Assembly (NCBI RefSeq): GCF_002006345.1
Contig: NZ_LZZM01000245.1
Location: 47,743 to 111,742, forward strand
DNA length: 64,000 nucleotides
Direction of reading: 5' to 3'
Source of the DNA: Clostridium puniceum
GTDB taxonomy: Bacteria; Bacillota; Clostridia; Clostridiales; Clostridiaceae
Below are positions 62,150 through 64,000 of the stretch, piece after piece; within the stretch, counting starts at the first letter, position 1, and every line of letters starts with the position of its first letter. Made by a program: the position numbers and the translations under genes. The notes beneath the pieces are model-generated. The model did no database searches and was not told where the DNA came from. It saw only the letters and a list, made by a program, of their open reading frames with translations.

Positions 62150-62931
62150 GGTATTCCGCTCTAGTCGATAGACGAGGAAAACATAAATCACTTGAGGATT
62201 TAAATGAATCCGAAAGATATATAGCCCAATTAAAACTTCTAGAAGCTGAAAACAGACGTTTAAAAATGTGAGAATGATTTCCTAAAAAAATTGGAAGAGA
62301 TAGAAAGGAGGTAGATAAATCAAACAGAATACAAAAAAATAGATATTTTGCCATAAAAGAATTAAATAAACTTGGATATTCAATCTCTGAATTGTGCAAA
62401 TGTGCAAATATTGCACGTTCGTCCTACTATAAGTGGCTTAATTATAGTAAAGATCCAAGAGAAAAAGAAAATCTTGCTATTTTAGATGAAATTTCTAAAA
62501 TTTATAATGAAGTTAAAGGTATTTATGGATATCGTCGGATAACATTAAATATTAATAAAAGACTTAATTCTAAATATAATCATAAGCGTATTTATAGACT
62601 TATGAAATCTATAAATCTTCAGTCTGTTATTCGTAAGAAAAGAAAAAGCTATACTAAGAGTACACCTCAGATTATAGCTGAAAATGTTTTAAATAGAGAA
62701 TTTTATTCTGATAATCCAAATTAAAAATGGTTAACTGATGTAACAGAATTTAAGCTTACAAATGGTAAAAAAGCTTATTTAAGTGCAATATTAGATTTGT
62801 ATGATAATAGCATTGTTTCTTATGTATTAGGTTCTTCTAATAATAATAATTTAGTTTTCACTACGTTAGATAAAGCTATCGCTTCTAGTCCGAATGCAAA
62901 GCTACTATTTCATAGCGATCGAGGTTTTCAA
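62150..62931 (+). pseudogene. IS3-family OrfB (DDE transposase), broken and intron-interrupted
   Basis: Continues ALVDRRGKHKSLEDLNESER, with a stop at 62271, then NRYFAIKELNKLGYSISELC, YGYRRITLNINKRLN (HTH_21 domain), stop at 62722, WLTDVTEFKLTNGKKAYLSA (first catalytic Asp) and LLFHSDRGFQ (second Asp). The intron starts right after the HSDRGFQ motif. At least two stops and one frameshift make it dead. Confidence 0.85.
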
Positions 62932-64000
62932 GTGCGACAAGAAGTCGCGTAATACATTGTCGTTAGACTGCCCCATCCATTCGGGGTAACTCTATCGTGA
63001 CTAGCGTGAATGGTAACGTTTGGGTTAGAAAGCTCACGAGACAATGTGGAAGTTCGAGTAGCCTAGGCTGGAACAACTGCTAGAGTAAAAATGCTATGGA
63101 GAACGTAAAGTGAATCATTGTAGGAATCGTTACGCTGAAGAAAGCGAAATAGGCTGAAACGCTTTAACCAAAATGGTAAGGAGTCAAGCAAAGGCCAACT
63201 GTTAAACCAATGCGAATGGATAAAGAACTCCCGGTTTAAAGATGACTCCTAAGGCATTTATAATTATGTATTACGTGGAACTTGGTAAACCCTATATGTT
63301 CCTCAATCGAGAGGTATCTAACCGTAAGGGGCGAAACAACATAGAGGGCAGAAGAAAAGGATAAAAAGCGAAAGCTGATTTTGTAATGAAAGCAGATAAA
63401 GGTTCAAACTTTGCCCCAACCCGAAAGGGTGCAGACTTATCCTATGGTATTTCTTAGCAAGAAAGGATTATATATTTATGAATTTTAGCAATTCAACGAC
63501 GGATAAAACCGAGAAACTAAAAGACACGAAATCACTTGCCTTTCAATGGGAAACTCTTGACTGGAAACAAGTTGAATACGATGTTAATAGACTACAAACC
63601 CGAATCGCTAAGGCAACAGTAAAAGGATACAGCAATAAAACCAAAAGATTACAATACCTATTAACTCACTCTTTTTCAGCTAAAGCTTATGCTGTAAGAA
63701 AAGTAACAACCAATAAAGGGAAGAACACGTCAGGAGTAGATAAGAAATTATGGTCTACCTCTGCTTCGAAGATGAAAGCGGTGCTTTCGCTCACTGACAA
63801 AAACTATAAAGCAAAACCTTTAAGACGAGTATACATCGAAAAGAAAGGTAAAAAACAGAAACGTCCATTAGGTATACCAACAATGTATGATAGAGCAATG
63901 CAAACATTATATGCGTTAGCACTTGAGCCAATTGCAGAAACAAAAGGCGATTCCATTTCCTTTGGATTCCGCCGTGGACGAAGTGCAAAAGATGCCTGTG
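62932..64000 (+). mobile_element. Group II intron, 5' part (truncated by window edge)
   Basis: Begins GTGCGACAAGAAGTCGCG, the consensus 5' end (GTGYG) of group II introns, directly after the IS3 HSDRGFQ codons. About 545 structured, GC-richer bases follow, with conserved helix features. The ATG of the intron-encoded protein is at 63478. The 3' end, domains V and VI, lies beyond the window. Confidence 0.9.
63478..64000 (+). CDS. ltrA: Group II intron reverse transcriptase/maturase, N-terminal part
   Basis: 174 codons are present, starting MNFSNSTTDKTEKLKDTKSL after AGAAAGGATT. The N-terminal extension (WETLDWKQVEYDVNRLQTRI) and the first RT blocks are visible: LLTHSFSAKAYAVRKVTTNK, GKNTSGVD, KPLRRVYIEKKGKKQKRPLG, IPTMYDRAMQTLYALALEPI and SFGFRRGRSAKDAC. 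No stop is present before the edge. It copies and splices the intron by the usual maturase function. Confidence 0.93.
   Translation, partial: MNFSNSTTDKTEKLKDTKSLAFQWETLDWKQVEYDVNRLQTRIAKATVKGYSNKTKRLQYLLTHSFSAKAYAVRKVTTNKGKNTSGVDKKLWSTSASKMKAVLSLTDKNYKAKPLRRVYIEKKGKKQKRPLGIPTMYDRAMQTLYALALEPIAETKGDSISFGFRRGRSAKDAC

Larger units (their letters stand above)
61586..62931 (+). mobile_element. Degenerate IS3-family (IS150-like) element, interrupted by a group II intron
   Basis: Left portion of an IS3-type element downstream of dnaC. The left end carries an inverted repeat (CCCTTTATAG ... CTATAAAGGG around 61580-61627). Both reading frames are damaged. At 62932 it is cut by the start of a group II intron, so its right end lies beyond the window. 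Confidence 0.85.

Overview
AT-rich, low-GC Firmicute chromosome, most likely Clostridium sensu stricto. The evidence is codon usage, AGGAGG ribosome sites, FabK-type fatty acid synthesis, a clostridial sucrose phosphorylase relative, choline-binding repeats and a replication-origin-proximal gene set (rlmH, walJ, murA, DnaD-domain protein, DnaC-like loader). The species is inference. No tRNA, rRNA or CRISPR array was seen.

Layout. (1) 1-11.9 kb, minus strand: a fatty-acid-synthesis operon fabH-acpP-fabK-[fabD/fabG lost; fabG scar]-fabF-accB-fabZ(half)-accC-accD-accA, followed in the same direction by the start of a large nonribosomal peptide synthetase with tandem carrier domains (ACP-ACP-C-A, cut by the window edge). 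(2) 11.9-15.8 kb: hypA, an 897-residue iron-sulfur flavoprotein and hypB. (3) 16-25 kb: gene remnants (multicopper oxidase, tail-tube protein) around an orphan set of five phage tail-fibre-like genes. (4) 25-30 kb: small accessory genes (phosphotransferase, serine hydrolase with a three-copy palindromic operator, MarR and HxlR regulators, cupin, EamA transporter). (5) 30-41 kb: a mobile and decaying region with IS256 remnants, two diverged copies of an XRE regulator module, a RadC-like protein, and a 2,233-bp IS1595-type transposon. The transposon carries a P-loop kinase-like passenger and has split another transposase gene with a perfect 8-bp target duplication. (6) 41-46 kb: a GH43/GH2 glycosidase pair with a divergent AraC regulator. 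(7) 46-61.5 kb: origin-region housekeeping genes mixed with an MFS exporter, a chemoreceptor, a subtilisin-like protease and a dUTPase-like protein lacking its metal ligands. (8) 61.5-64 kb: a dead IS3 element interrupted by a group II intron whose reverse transcriptase runs off the window.

The strongest candidate for an undescribed system is region 1. A fatty-acid operon has lost fabD, fabG and half of fabZ but keeps AccABCD, FabH, FabF, FabK and ACP intact, and it runs into an NRPS that begins with two near-identical carrier domains. One reading is a FAS subset retained to supply an acyl starter to a lipopeptide or related product. A degrading second FAS copy next to an unrelated NRPS is the alternative. 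The sequence cannot decide between them.
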